Assembly: GCA_900314795.1 (NCBI GenBank)
Contig: OMWP01000034.1
Span: 7,888 to 64,961 of the forward strand
Length of the DNA: 57,074 nt
Source of the DNA: an uncultured Eubacteriales bacterium
GTDB taxonomy: Bacteria; Bacillota; Clostridia; Oscillospirales; Acutalibacteraceae
Direction of reading: 5' to 3'
This document shows, piece after piece, positions 1 to 8,983 of this stretch (positions within the stretch are counted from its first letter, which is position 1; each line of letters opens with the position of its first letter). The notes beneath the pieces are model-generated. The model made no database searches, was not told the origin of the DNA, and saw nothing but the letters and a program-made list of their open reading frames with translations. Both the position numbers and the translations under genes were made by a program.

Positions 1-122
1 TCTCCCTCAGTCGCCTTAACGGCGACAGCTCCCTCGTCAGAGGGAGCCTCGGAAACGTCCTGCGTTTTATATGATATACTTTTTCGACAAACTGAAAGCT
101 CCCCTTACAGGAAGGGGAGCTT
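1..122. repeat. Palindromic repeats and terminator-like hairpin downstream of the amylase
   Basis: Three inverted repeats stand in a row. GTCGCC pairs with GGCGAC near base 13, GCTCCCTC pairs with GAGGGAGC near base 30, and an 11-bp perfect stem AAGCTCCCCTT/AAGGGGAGCTT lies at 96-122. The last may end the amylase transcript (minus strand), although no strong U-run follows. The CTCCC/GGGAG plus GTCGC/GCGAC pattern recurs at 5865-5984, 28324-28380 and 34727-34782, so this is a dispersed family. No gene is seen in bases 1-189. Confidence 0.6.
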
Positions 123-189
123 GATCGTTATTCGTTTAAGATCAGACACTAATGGAGAGTGGTTTTCTCTCAATCACTCGATGATCCCA

Positions 190-2562
190 TTATTTGAGGT
201 AAGTCTGACCGGAGGGCCCTACAGCGCCGGTAACGGTAGAGGAGCTGTTCTGCAGGACGTAGACGCGCATGTTGCCCTTACCGGTGGATTCTACGCTCAG
301 CGTACCGTTGGTAACGGTCTTCTTAGCACCGCTGACAGCGTCGACATAGGTACCGTTGGGGATATTCTTGAAGGTAGCGCCGTCGGTGACGGATACACAG
401 GCGAGGGAGTCGACATTCTTGCCGTTGTAGTTGCCGGTATAACGTCTGATGTACGCCATGTTACCGCTGACATAGTTGCTGTTGGTGGTGTACTGACCCA
501 TCTGCAGAGCGGGTACAGCGCGACGGATCGCGTTGAGCTTCTGGAGATGCTTAGACAGCGTGCTGTTCAGGGTCGTCGCCATCTTACCGGTCGCATTGTT
601 ATACTGCGAGAAGCCGGTGGTGTTGACGGAGCCCTCGAGATAATCACCAAAGTACGCACGGCCGGAGTTCGCCAGAGAGATGTTGGGGCCTTCGTCGATG
701 CGGCAGCCCTTCTGGAACTCTACCTCACCGCCGTAATACAGACACGGAATACCGCGGAAGGTGAACATCAGGTCGAGGTTCTCTGCCCATGTCTGGGTAC
801 CGCCGGTAAAGCGCTGGGTCTGGTTCTGGTCGGGAGAATAGTCGTGAGATTCCACATAGGTGACGTTCCAGGTAGCGTCGTTGTTGTACTGATCCTGACC
901 GAGTGCCGCGCCGAACGCGCCGGAAGCGGAGTCGAACTGCCAGTGCATGGTGAAGTCGATGACGCCCATGCCGGAGCTCTTGGAATAGTCGGGAGTACGG
1001 TAGTTGATGCCGTTGAGGAACGCGTTCTGAGAGGTCGGCTGACCGGAGGTGCTGACGTGGTTCTCACTGTAGGTGATGGTGTTCTCAAGATTCTTCTTGA
1101 TGGTAGCGGGATCGGTGCCGTCGGAGAGCTTCGCGAGGTCGGCAGCGGAATCATCCCAGGTGTAGAACTGGACGGATTCAGCGGCGTTGTCACGGTACCA
1201 TGTCTGGCTGAAGCGGCAGCAAACCTCACCGAACATATAGAAGTTGTTGTTGCCTGCCGCCTTCGCCGCGGCGTTGATCTGATCGTTGTACCACTTGTTC
1301 AGCGAGAGTCTGGGGATGTGGCGGACGGTGTCGACACGGAAAGCGTCAACGCCCATGTCGATGTAGTTCGCGTACGCGTCTACGGTGTAATCCGCAACAG
1401 CCTTGTTCTCGGTGTTCAGGTCAACGCAGTCGCCCGCGATCTGGCAGAACTTACAGGTCCAGTCATCCCAGTTCAGGCTGGCAAAGTGACCGTTGTGGTA
1501 GTAGTTGTTGGGGTTCGATACCTTGTCATAAGAGACCATGTCGGTAAAGCCCTGGGTCTGCTTCATCAGCTGCAGACGGGAATCATACTGCTGCTGGGGC
1601 TTGAGGTTGTAATACTCCTGAGCGGTCTTGACATTGTTGTAGTCGAGCAGTTCCTTAGACGGAACCATGCACGCCTCGATGTCGGACAGATCGGCGTCGT
1701 AGTTCTTGGTGAAGAGCGGAGCCATGTGAGCCTCACCGAAGTTAGAGGTGTGGTTCCATACAACGTCCTGTACGATCTTCATATCCTTTTCGTGAGCGGC
1801 GGCGATCAGATCCTCATAGGTGAAATCGTCGCTCTCGTATCTGGGGTCGACCTTAGAGAAGTCGAGCGCGTGATAGCCGTGATAGTCATAGCCGGACGCG
1901 TTCTCGACAACGGGGGTGATCCAGACGGCGGAGAAGCCCAGCGCCTTGATGTAGTCGAGCTTATCGGCAAGACCCTTGAAGTCGCCGCGCCATGCGGGGT
2001 CGGAATCGGGGTTGTTCGCCTTCTGGTCATCCCAGCAGTGAACATTGTTGCCGGTGTCGCCGTCATAGAAACGGGTGGTGATGACAAAGTAGATGGTATC
2101 CTGACGCATATCAACAGCGGTGTAATCATCCGCAATATACGGATTCTTCTTGCTGAAGCGTCCGTTTCTGTACCACCACTCACCGGTCGTGCGAGTGAGC
2201 TCCTTGCTGATCTGACCGGACAGCTCGGATGTACCGTCGGTCAGCTGGAAGTTGATTTTGGTTGTATTCTCGAAAGTATAGGTGTACCATGTGGAGCCGG
2301 TCTGGGTCGCATCCCTGTTCATCTTGACGCCGGGATAAGCGCATTCCTTGTTGGTCGGAAGCGCATTCCAGTAATAGATGTAGGGAACCTTATCGGGGCT
2401 GTCTACATGGATGATGATGCTGTCGGCGCCGGTATCTGCAATATCGGATTGAGCCGCAACATCGGCGATCTCTTCATCTGCCGCCTGTGCAGAGATAACA
2501 GCAGCAGAAACGATCAGCGCAAGGCACAAGAGCAGTGCCAGAATACGTGAAAAATTCTTCAT
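190..2562 (-). CDS. Secreted GH13 alpha-amylase with N-terminal starch-binding-like region
   Basis: An endo-acting starch hydrolase of family GH13, 790 aa, exported by a signal peptide (residues 1-28). Residues 48-120 look like a CBM26-type starch-binding module (YYW, then YPG). The catalytic barrel runs from about 150 to 690. It shows conserved region I DVVWNH (266-271), the nucleophile D411 in FRVD, the acid/base E446 in GEVC and D574 in ESHD. A small C-terminal beta domain follows. No dockerin and no sorting signal are present, so the enzyme itself is probably free or held by other means. It lies 16 bp downstream of the CBM26/dockerin gene on the same strand with its own AAGGAGGT site, so the two are probably co-transcribed. 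Function is secure; the exact GH13 subfamily and product pattern are not. Confidence 0.93.
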   Translation of the reverse strand: MKNFSRILALLLCLALIVSAAVISAQAADEEIADVAAQSDIADTGADSIIIHVDSPDKVPYIYYWNALPTNKECAYPGVKMNRDATQTGSTWYTYTFENTTKINFQLTDGTSELSGQISKELTRTTGEWWYRNGRFSKKNPYIADDYTAVDMRQDTIYFVITTRFYDGDTGNNVHCWDDQKANNPDSDPAWRGDFKGLADKLDYIKALGFSAVWITPVVENASGYDYHGYHALDFSKVDPRYESDDFTYEDLIAAAHEKDMKIVQDVVWNHTSNFGEAHMAPLFTKNYDADLSDIEACMVPSKELLDYNNVKTAQEYYNLKPQQQYDSRLQLMKQTQGFTDMVSYDKVSNPNNYYHNGHFASLNWDDWTCKFCQIAGDCVDLNTENKAVADYTVDAYANYIDMGVDAFRVDTVRHIPRLSLNKWYNDQINAAAKAAGNNNFYMFGEVCCRFSQTWYRDNAAESVQFYTWDDSAADLAKLSDGTDPATIKKNLENTITYSENHVSTSGQPTSQNAFLNGINYRTPDYSKSSGMGVIDFTMHWQFDSASGAFGAALGQDQYNNDATWNVTYVESHDYSPDQNQTQRFTGGTQTWAENLDLMFTFRGIPCLYYGGEVEFQKGCRIDEGPNISLANSGRAYFGDYLEGSVNTTGFSQYNNATGKMATTLNSTLSKHLQKLNAIRRAVPALQMGQYTTNSNYVSGNMAYIRRYTGNYNGKNVDSLACVSVTDGATFKNIPNGTYVDAVSGAKKTVTNGTLSVESTGKGNMRVYVLQNSSSTVTGAVGPSGQTYLK

Positions 2563-2578
2563 AATCTGTTACCTCCTT

Positions 2579-4318
2579 TTAATCTTCTACGGGGAATTTG
2601 CTGATAAGACCCACCATGAAACGCTGGATCAAGGTCGCGTCAATGATCGTAACATCGCCGTCACCGTCAACATCGGCATTGCGCTCGTTGAACTCTTTCG
2701 ACAGCGGAACGTCTGCCATAAAGCGCTGGATGTAGGTGACGTCAAGGATCGTGACATCGCCATCACCGTCAGCGTCACCGTAAGCAACCGGTACGGATGA
2801 TTCCGTAGGAGCCTGCGTCGGTGCGGGCGAAGCATCTGTGGGCTGGACAACGGGCTGTGTCTCGGGAGGCGTGGTCGGTGTGACAGAGCCAACGCTGCTG
2901 AAGACATAAGAGCGCTCGATGGTCTTGTTATCGGAGCCCTGTACGTTGAGGGTCAGCGTATACAATCCGAGTTCGGTCGGCTTGAAGGTATAGCTCGTGT
3001 TGCGTGTGTAGTACGGAACATTCGCGATATTGCCGGACGGATTCTTGATGGTGTACTTGTAGAAGAGCAGGTTGGTGCCGGTATTACCGCCGCCTGCCGT
3101 CACCTTGATCTGAACATTCGAGTTGTTCTGAATATCACCGCTGTTCGGGGTGACGATCTTGATGTAAGGAGCGACCACGGAGCTGCCGTCCTCGATGACA
3201 TAGCTCTTGGTACGCCGGTTGGTGTTGCCCTTGGCGTCCTTGAAGTCGTAGGTCAAGGTGTAGGTACCTGCTGCCTGCGGTGTCCACAGCACCTTGTTGG
3301 AGGTGCTGAAATCGGACAGAACTGCCGTGCTGCTGCCGTTGGAGACAGAGAACTTGTAGTAAACCGTTCCCTCGCCCTCAGCACTTGCCGAAAGGGTGAT
3401 GCCTACGCCGTTGTACTGAGGTGCTTCCAGATCGGTCGTAAAGGAAGACACCTGCAGGGGCGAAGTATCATAGATGCTCCACTCATTGGTCTTGTTATTC
3501 CAGATGTAACCGTCACCGGGGTAGGTGAGGTCGGTCGTCTGAGAAGCGCCGTTGTTGCTGAAGATGATGTTCTTGAAGGTCTTCGGCAGCTCATAACGCC
3601 AGATGTTGCCGCCGATGTTGGTCATCGCGGCGCCCGGCCAAGCCTTGTTGCTGTCGCTCGAGCTGTTCCACAGATACGCGGTGACCGATGACCAGCCTGC
3701 CTCGTTCTCACAGTAGACATATTTCTTGTCGGTGGTGGAACCGCCCTGCGTGGGCTGAGGAGTGGTCGGAGTGGTACCGCCGCCCTGAGTGGGCTTGGGC
3801 GTAGTGGGTGTCGGTGCCGTGGTAGGCGCCTGAGTCGCCGCTTCACTGCCTGCTTTTACCGCGGTAAGACCGGCGGTCTCGGAAGTAAAGCTGATGCGGA
3901 TGGTGTCGCCGCTCGGATTCCACAGATGGAGACAATTGAAGCCGTGGTAGTTACCCGAGGACAGGTAGTACGAACCTGCGCTGGCGATCTTCTGCACTGC
4001 GGGCGTCTTGACTGCCGAGTTGGCGGAGTTCGAGATCTTCGACACGACAAAGCAGTAGTCGCCGCTTGACCCTTTCAGGTCATAGTAGTAGTAGCCTTTC
4101 GAGCTATCATAAGTAAATGTACCTGTCGGGGTGGTGCCGCTGAAGTTCGGAGAATTGGAATTCTCGCCCCACAGATAATAGGTGTCAGCGCCTGTAGCCG
4201 CGATGTCACCGGTTTCTGCCGCGCGAACGGAGACAGCCAGTGCCAGCATGGATACAAGCAGCGTCAGACACAGCAATAGGGAGATCGCGCGCTTGGTCTG
4301 TTTACCTTTCATTCCCAT
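2579..4318 (-). CDS. Secreted CBM26 starch-binding protein with type I dockerin, no catalytic domain
   Basis: 579 aa with a signal peptide (1-33). An N-terminal beta domain (45-150) is followed by a Thr/Pro linker (160-197), a CBM26-like module (198-285, with AYLWN and AWPGA), two Ig-like domains (about 290-375 and 382-475), a second Pro/Thr linker and a type I dockerin (513-572). The dockerin has two Ca-binding repeats, DADGDGDVTILD and DVDGDGDVTIID, each followed by QRFM. No glycosidase motif is present, so the likely role is to hold starch and dock onto a cohesin, as in the amylosome of Ruminococcus bromii; that role is inferred. The ATG at 4318 is preceded by AAGGAGGG at 7-nt spacing. It is the first gene of the pair with the amylase. 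Confidence 0.9.
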   Translation of the reverse strand: MGMKGKQTKRAISLLLCLTLLVSMLALAVSVRAAETGDIAATGADTYYLWGENSNSPNFSGTTPTGTFTYDSSKGYYYYDLKGSSGDYCFVVSKISNSANSAVKTPAVQKIASAGSYYLSSGNYHGFNCLHLWNPSGDTIRISFTSETAGLTAVKAGSEAATQAPTTAPTPTTPKPTQGGGTTPTTPQPTQGGSTTDKKYVYCENEAGWSSVTAYLWNSSSDSNKAWPGAAMTNIGGNIWRYELPKTFKNIIFSNNGASQTTDLTYPGDGYIWNNKTNEWSIYDTSPLQVSSFTTDLEAPQYNGVGITLSASAEGEGTVYYKFSVSNGSSTAVLSDFSTSNKVLWTPQAAGTYTLTYDFKDAKGNTNRRTKSYVIEDGSSVVAPYIKIVTPNSGDIQNNSNVQIKVTAGGGNTGTNLLFYKYTIKNPSGNIANVPYYTRNTSYTFKPTELGLYTLTLNVQGSDNKTIERSYVFSSVGSVTPTTPPETQPVVQPTDASPAPTQAPTESSVPVAYGDADGDGDVTILDVTYIQRFMADVPLSKEFNERNADVDGDGDVTIIDATLIQRFMVGLISKFPVED

Positions 4319-4579
4319 GATAGTTCCCTCCTTTTCATGTTAATTTAACCAGATCCTAATTCTAGTTATTGATATTATAACTAAAAATGTCAATTTTAAT
4401 TTTCCAATACAGAAATATGCTTTTGCTTAACCTGTAAAATTTTTGTCGTGATTTTTAGTGATAGTGCACTAAGCGTAATTGGGTAAAAAATAGCCGTGGT
4501 AAACACATAAGTTTACCACGGTACAATCCTTTGGTATTGTTGTATAAAAAAGCCGTTGATCCATGTGCATTTTCACCAA
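4319..4579. other. AT-rich intergenic region: amylase-operon promoter side and rarA terminator
   Basis: No gene is seen. Bases 4350-4440 are very AT-rich and contain, on the minus strand, a TTGACA and a TATAAT, but these are only 8 nt apart, so they do not form one standard promoter. The rest is taken up by the terminator at 4480-4521. Confidence 0.5.
4480..4521 (-). terminator. Intrinsic terminator of rarA
   Basis: An 11-bp perfect stem CCGTGGTAAAC/GTTTACCACGG at 4494-4521 has a 6-nt loop and, on the minus strand, is followed by CTATTTTTTACC. It ends the transcript coming from rarA. Confidence 0.85.
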
Positions 4580-5842
4580 TCAGCGGTTCTTGATCTTGTC
4601 CCAATACGCTTTATACGCCTGTTCGGTTTTATTGTCACCGAATTCGTAATAAATATGCTCGCGCACATCGTCGGGCAGATACTGCTGATCGATCCAGTGG
4701 TTGGGGTAGCTGTGGGGGTACAGATAATGCTGTCCCTTCACGTCGCGTTCCTCGCCGTCGGCGTGGACGTTCTGTAATTGCCGCGGCACGACCTGTCCCA
4801 TGCCCTTGCGCACATCCTCCTGCGCGGCGGAGATCGCGTTTACGCCGGAATTGGACTTGGGCGCTAAGCACACCATGATCACCGCGTCGGCGAGCGGGAT
4901 CCGTGCCTCGGGGAAGCCGACCTGCATCGCGATATCAACGCAGGACTTGACGATCGGGATGATCTGCGGATACGCCAATCCGACGTCCTCACACGCGCAC
5001 ACGACCAATCTGCGGCAGGCGGAGATCAGATCGCCCGCCTCCACCAGACGCGCCAGATAGAACAGCGCCGCATCCACATCCGAGCCGCGCATGCTCTTTT
5101 GGTAGGCGGAGATCACATCGTAGTGTGAGTCGCCGTCGCGATCATAGCGAGCGCCGGAGCGCTGGGTCAGCGACTTTGCGAGCTCCTCATCCACACGGAT
5201 GACCTCATCCTCCTCCCCCGCCAGCACGCAAAGCTCCACGGCGTTGAGCGACTTTCTCACGTCGCCGCCGCAGGCGGAGCAGATATGCGCCTTGGCTTCG
5301 GCGGAGAATTCGATCTCTTTGCCCTTCTCCTCACTCAGCACGCGGATGGCTCTGTTGATGGCTTTGAGGACTTCGTCCGGCTCAACGGGACGGAACTCGA
5401 ACACCGTCGAGCGCGAGAGGATCGCGTTATAGATGTAGAAATACGGGTTCTCGGTCGTGGAAGCAATCAGGGTGATAGAGCCGTTCTCGATGAACTCAAG
5501 CAGGGTCTGCTGCTGCTTTTTGTTGAGATACTGGATCTCGTCGAGATAGAGCAGCACGCCGTTGATGCCCTCAAAGGTATTTAACGAAGACACGATCTCC
5601 TTGATATCGGCGGTCGAGGCGGTGGTGCCGTTGAGCTTTTTGAAGCTGCGGTTGGTGATCCGCGCGATATAGGAGGCGAGGGTCGTTTTCCCCACGCCCG
5701 ACGGGCCGTAGAATATTAGGTTGGGGATATTGCCGCTTTCGATGATCTTTCTCAGCGGTCGTCCGGGAGCTAAGAGCTCCTTTTGTCCCACGATATCATC
5801 AAGGGATTCGGGACGCAGTCTGTCGGCAAGGGGCGTGTTCAT
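4580..5842 (-). CDS. rarA: Replication-associated recombination protein A (AAA+ ATPase)
   Basis: 420 aa, the usual length of RarA/MgsA, a clamp-loader-like AAA+ protein that acts at stalled replication forks. Residues 1-200 hold the ATPase: Walker A GPSGVGKT (46-53), Walker B LLYLDE (97-102) and the sensor-1 region STTENP. The C-terminal half has the family's tetramerisation and lid regions, with SGARYDRDGDSHYDVISA and YPHSYPNHW as typical blocks. Start ATG follows a CCGGAGG site. It is separated from glyA by an inverted pair of palindromic repeats and ends at a strong terminator, so it is probably transcribed alone or by read-through from glyA. Confidence 0.93.
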   Translation of the reverse strand: MNTPLADRLRPESLDDIVGQKELLAPGRPLRKIIESGNIPNLIFYGPSGVGKTTLASYIARITNRSFKKLNGTTASTADIKEIVSSLNTFEGINGVLLYLDEIQYLNKKQQQTLLEFIENGSITLIASTTENPYFYIYNAILSRSTVFEFRPVEPDEVLKAINRAIRVLSEEKGKEIEFSAEAKAHICSACGGDVRKSLNAVELCVLAGEEDEVIRVDEELAKSLTQRSGARYDRDGDSHYDVISAYQKSMRGSDVDAALFYLARLVEAGDLISACRRLVVCACEDVGLAYPQIIPIVKSCVDIAMQVGFPEARIPLADAVIMVCLAPKSNSGVNAISAAQEDVRKGMGQVVPRQLQNVHADGEERDVKGQHYLYPHSYPNHWIDQQYLPDDVREHIYYEFGDNKTEQAYKAYWDKIKNR

Positions 5843-5864
5843 GGTTTTTCCTCCGGAATGTAAA

Positions 5865-5984
5865 AGCCTCCCTTTCCTAAGGGAGGTGGCACTGACACTT
5901 GTGTCAGTGACGGAGGGTTGCCAAAGAAAAGAAGAAGCAACCCCCGGTCGCTGACGCGACAGCCCCCTTAGGAAAGGGGGCCTT
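5865..5984. repeat. Facing pair of palindromic repeats between glyA and rarA
   Basis: Two copies of the CTCCCTTTCCTAAGGGAG family face each other: copy one at 5865-5922 (ending GGAGGGTTGC) and copy two at about 5936-5984 (starting GCAACCCCC). Each has its own internal stem (CACTGACAC/GTGTCAGTG; GTCGC/GCGAC). Together they can fold into one large hairpin and probably end the glyA transcript. Confidence 0.75.
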
Positions 5985-5992
5985 TCATTCTC

Positions 5993-7246
5993 TTACTCGT
6001 ACAGCGGATACTTCTCGCACAGTGCCGCTACCATCTCGTCGACCTTCGCTTTGTTGCCTTCAAAGTCCTTGATCACGAGGCTGATGCACTCGGCGATGAC
6101 GTCCATATCCTCTTCCTTGAGACCGCGGGTGGTCACGGCAGCGGTACCGATACGGATACCGGAGGTGACGAACGGAGAGAGCGGCTCGCCGGGGATGGTG
6201 TTCTTGTTGACGGTGATATGTACCTCGTCGAGGTTGTGCTCCAGATCCTTGCCGGTCACGCCGTCCTCGCGCAGATCCATCAGCATGACATGGTTGTCGG
6301 TGCCGCCGGATACGAGCTTGTGACCGCGCTTTACAAGACCTTCAGCCAGCGCCTTGCAGTTCTTGACGATCTGCTCGGCATACGCCTTGAACTCAGGCTG
6401 CATGGCTTCCTTAAAGCAAACCGCCTTCGCCGCGATGATGTGCATCAAGGGACCGCCCTGCATGCCGGGGAACAGCGCCTTGTCGATCGCCTTAGCATAT
6501 TTCTCCTTGCAGAGGATCATACCGCCGCGGGGACCGCGAAGGGTCTTATGGGTAGTGGTGGTGACAAAATCGGAATACGGTACGGGGTTCTCATGCTGAC
6601 CGCCTGCTACCAAGCCCGCGATATGCGCCATATCGACCATCAGCAGTGCGCCGACCTCGTCACAGATCTCACGGAACTTCTTGAAATCGATCGCGCGCGG
6701 ATAAGCGGAAGCGCCGCAGACGATCATCTTCGGCTTGCATTCCTTGGCGATCTCCAGCACCTTATCGTAGTCGATGCGGTGGGTCACGGGGTCAACACCG
6801 TAGCTGACAAAGTTGAAGTACTTACCGCTGAGATTGACGGGTGAACCGTGGGTCAGATGACCGCCCTCGGAAAGGCTCATGCCCATGACGGTATCGCCCG
6901 GCTCGAGCATCGCGAAATAGACGGTCTGGTTCGCCTGAGAACCGGAGTGGGGCTGGACGTTGGCATGCTCCGCGCCGAACAGCTTGCAGGCACGGTCACG
7001 CGCGATATCCTCAACGATATCGACCGCGTAGCAGCCGCCGTAGTAGCGCTTGGAGGGGTAGCCCTCGGCGTACTTGTTGGTGAGCACGGAACCCATCGCC
7101 GCCATGACAGCGGGAGAAACGATGTTCTCGCTGGCGATCAGCTCGAGGTTTTGGCGTTGACGGGCAAGCTCCTTGTCCATCGCCGCGGCGATCTCTTCAT
7201 CATACTGTTTGACAAAACCGTTAGAATCCATTAAGTCCTTGTACAT
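5993..7246 (-). CDS. glyA: Serine hydroxymethyltransferase
   Basis: A 417-aa PLP enzyme that interconverts serine and glycine and charges tetrahydrofolate with a one-carbon unit in the cytosol. The family block [14 protein letters not shown] places the PLP lysine at K234. The N-terminal ELIASEN and [10 protein letters not shown] and the PHSGSQAN substrate/cofactor blocks are all present. Length is normal. Start ATG follows GGAGGT at 6 nt. It lies 64 bp downstream of the dihydrouridine synthase gene. No glycine riboswitch is visible in front of it. Confidence 0.97.
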   Translation of the reverse strand: MYKDLMDSNGFVKQYDEEIAAAMDKELARQRQNLELIASENIVSPAVMAAMGSVLTNKYAEGYPSKRYYGGCYAVDIVEDIARDRACKLFGAEHANVQPHSGSQANQTVYFAMLEPGDTVMGMSLSEGGHLTHGSPVNLSGKYFNFVSYGVDPVTHRIDYDKVLEIAKECKPKMIVCGASAYPRAIDFKKFREICDEVGALLMVDMAHIAGLVAGGQHENPVPYSDFVTTTTHKTLRGPRGGMILCKEKYAKAIDKALFPGMQGGPLMHIIAAKAVCFKEAMQPEFKAYAEQIVKNCKALAEGLVKRGHKLVSGGTDNHVMLMDLREDGVTGKDLEHNLDEVHITVNKNTIPGEPLSPFVTSGIRIGTAAVTTRGLKEEDMDVIAECISLVIKDFEGNKAKVDEMVAALCEKYPLYE

Positions 7247-7310
7247 TTTGTACCTCCAAATAGTTTTTCATATACGGGTCTTCCATTTATTGCCATTTAT
7301 ATCAACGCAA

Positions 7311-8279
7311 TCAGTGAAGATTGCTGTTTTTGATCTCTCTTATAAGGTTGTTGAGATCCTCTTTCGTTTCCATCGAGAAGGCGAGGTTGCGCAACTTTGC
7401 GGCATTCTTGAAGCCCTTGAGGTAATACGCCGTGTGCTTGCGCGCTTCTCTCATGCCGACAAATTCGCCCTTGTATGCGACAACGGCGCTGATGTGCCGT
7501 AACAAAACATCGCATTTTTCTTCGAGGGTCGGCGGCGGGATAATAATTCCTTTATCGAAATATTCGTTGATCTCACGAAATACCCACGGATTGCCTAAAG
7601 CACCGCGTCCGACCATCAGATAATCACAGCCGGTGTACTCAAGCACATGTTGCGCCGACTTTGCGTCACAAACATCGCCGTTGCCGATTACGGGGATCGA
7701 CAGCGCCCTTTTGACCTCGCGGATAATATCGTAATTCACGGGAGGAGCATAGAACTGCTCCTTTGTCCTGCCGTGGACGGTCACCGCCTGCGCACCGTTT
7801 TTTTCGACGATTTTCGCGACCTCGACCGCATTGATGTGCGCGCCGTCAAAGCCCGAACGGATCTTGACGGTAACGGGGATCTCGACCGCACGACTGACCG
7901 CCTGTACGATTCTGCCACACAGCTCCGGGTCGCGCATCAAAGCCGCTCCCGAACCGCTGCCCGCGATCTTGGGGGCGGGACATCCCATGTTGATATCGAT
8001 GACCTCGGGGCGGTATTGCATCGCAAACCGCGCCGCATCCGCCATGGTATCGGGCTCCGTGCCGAAGATCTGCACCGCGCAGGGGCGTTCGCTGTCGGAG
8101 ATCTCCATCAGCTCAGCGCTCTTCTTGGAGTGGTAGGCGATACCCTTGGAGCTGACCATCTCGCTGACGCAGTAGCCCGCGCCGAAATCCATACACAGCT
8201 CGCGAAAGGCTCTGTCCGCCACGCCTGCCATCGGCGCAAGAGCAGCATAGCCGCTGAGCTTCACATTTCCTATCTGCAT
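7311..8279 (-). CDS. tRNA-dihydrouridine synthase (DusB-like)
   Basis: An FMN enzyme that reduces specific uridines in tRNA to dihydrouridine. The protein is 322 aa when started at the ATG at 8279 (MQIGNVKL); an upstream in-frame extension to 8357 is basic, low-complexity and overlaps the preceding gene, so it is rejected. Markers are APMAGVADRAFR, the catalytic-cysteine block NMGCPAPKIAGSGSG, the FMN-binding VTVHGRT and IGNGDV, and MVGRGALGNPW. The start is 5 nt after the stop of the preceding gene and has no strong ribosome-binding site, which suggests coupled translation. Confidence 0.93.
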   Translation of the reverse strand: MQIGNVKLSGYAALAPMAGVADRAFRELCMDFGAGYCVSEMVSSKGIAYHSKKSAELMEISDSERPCAVQIFGTEPDTMADAARFAMQYRPEVIDINMGCPAPKIAGSGSGAALMRDPELCGRIVQAVSRAVEIPVTVKIRSGFDGAHINAVEVAKIVEKNGAQAVTVHGRTKEQFYAPPVNYDIIREVKRALSIPVIGNGDVCDAKSAQHVLEYTGCDYLMVGRGALGNPWVFREINEYFDKGIIIPPPTLEEKCDVLLRHISAVVAYKGEFVGMREARKHTAYYLKGFKNAAKLRNLAFSMETKEDLNNLIREIKNSNLH

Positions 8280-8284
8280 CACGA

Positions 8285-8773
8285 TCAACCGCGTCGGGTG
8301 CGTCTGCTGACCAGTACGCCGACGACGACCGCGATACCCAGTGCGACGCACAGCCACATCACAATGCCCGAGAACAGCGAGGCGTCGGACACCGCGACCA
8401 CGGGGATCGCGACCGAGGTAGCCTCCTGCACCTGAGAAGGACTCACGGCGGGAAGCTCGGCAAGATGTTCGGGCTCTACATAGGGTGAGGTTGCGTCCTC
8501 TTCATAGGTGTAGATCGGATCATACCACTGATTCTGCTGTTGTTGAGGCTGTTCCTGTTGAGGTGTTTCCTGCTGAGGACTTTGCTCCTGTACCGGAGCC
8601 TGATGTTCCTGCTGATTCTGCTGTTCCTGCTGATTTTGCTGATTGTCGATTTGACTGTTGCTTTGATTTTCAGTTCCCGGTACGGCAAGCGCACTCATAC
8701 AGCCGACAGCCGCAAGCATGCTCAGCGCCAGCAGTAAGGATATCAGGTGTTGCAAAAGTCGATGATGCTTCAT
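8285..8773 (-). CDS. Gln-rich membrane-anchored extracellular protein of unknown function
   Basis: 162 aa from the ATG at 8773 (GAGGT lies 5 nt upstream); the longer reading to 8887 adds an unlikely hydrophilic leader before the signal sequence. Residues 1-30 form a signal peptide, possibly lipoprotein-like (AAVGC). Residues 32-85 are a low-complexity Gln/Glu/Pro linker. About 20 hydrophobic residues (SGIVMWLCVALGIAVVVGVL) then form a C-terminal transmembrane segment ending in RRTRRG. It therefore looks like a surface spacer held in the membrane. No domain is recognised. It ends 5 nt before the dihydrouridine synthase start. Confidence 0.7.
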   Translation of the reverse strand: MKHHRLLQHLISLLLALSMLAAVGCMSALAVPGTENQSNSQIDNQQNQQEQQNQQEHQAPVQEQSPQQETPQQEQPQQQQNQWYDPIYTYEEDATSPYVEPEHLAELPAVSPSQVQEATSVAIPVVAVSDASLFSGIVMWLCVALGIAVVVGVLVSRRTRRG

Positions 8774-8983
8774 AATAACCTCAACTCGATCAAACGGAAA
8801 ATGTGTCTTTTTCAACGTGCATATTATAGCAAAGCCCCGATCTTTTTTCAAGACCGGGGCAGTGAATTCGACATTATGACTAATCACCGGGGAGATCGAA
8901 TCGACTTTTCTTTTGACAATGAATAAATAATCATTCTACGAGCGAAATATACGCGGTGCAGCTGAACTGCCGCATTGGTACGA

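Noticed and set aside
121-2550. Very long open frame (about 809 codons) on the plus strand opposite the amylase
   Set aside because: It is the mirror of a well-supported GH13 gene. Its product is a monotonous Val/Gly/Ile/Asp-rich sequence with no domain and no ribosome-binding site, caused by codon bias of the real gene.
7247-7310. Glycine or folate riboswitch before glyA
   Set aside because: Only 64 bp separate glyA from the preceding gene and no riboswitch core fits.
8285-8887. Longer start (8887) for the Gln-rich membrane protein
   Set aside because: It would put 38 polar residues before the signal sequence; the ATG at 8773 gives a normal signal peptide and has GAGGT upstream.
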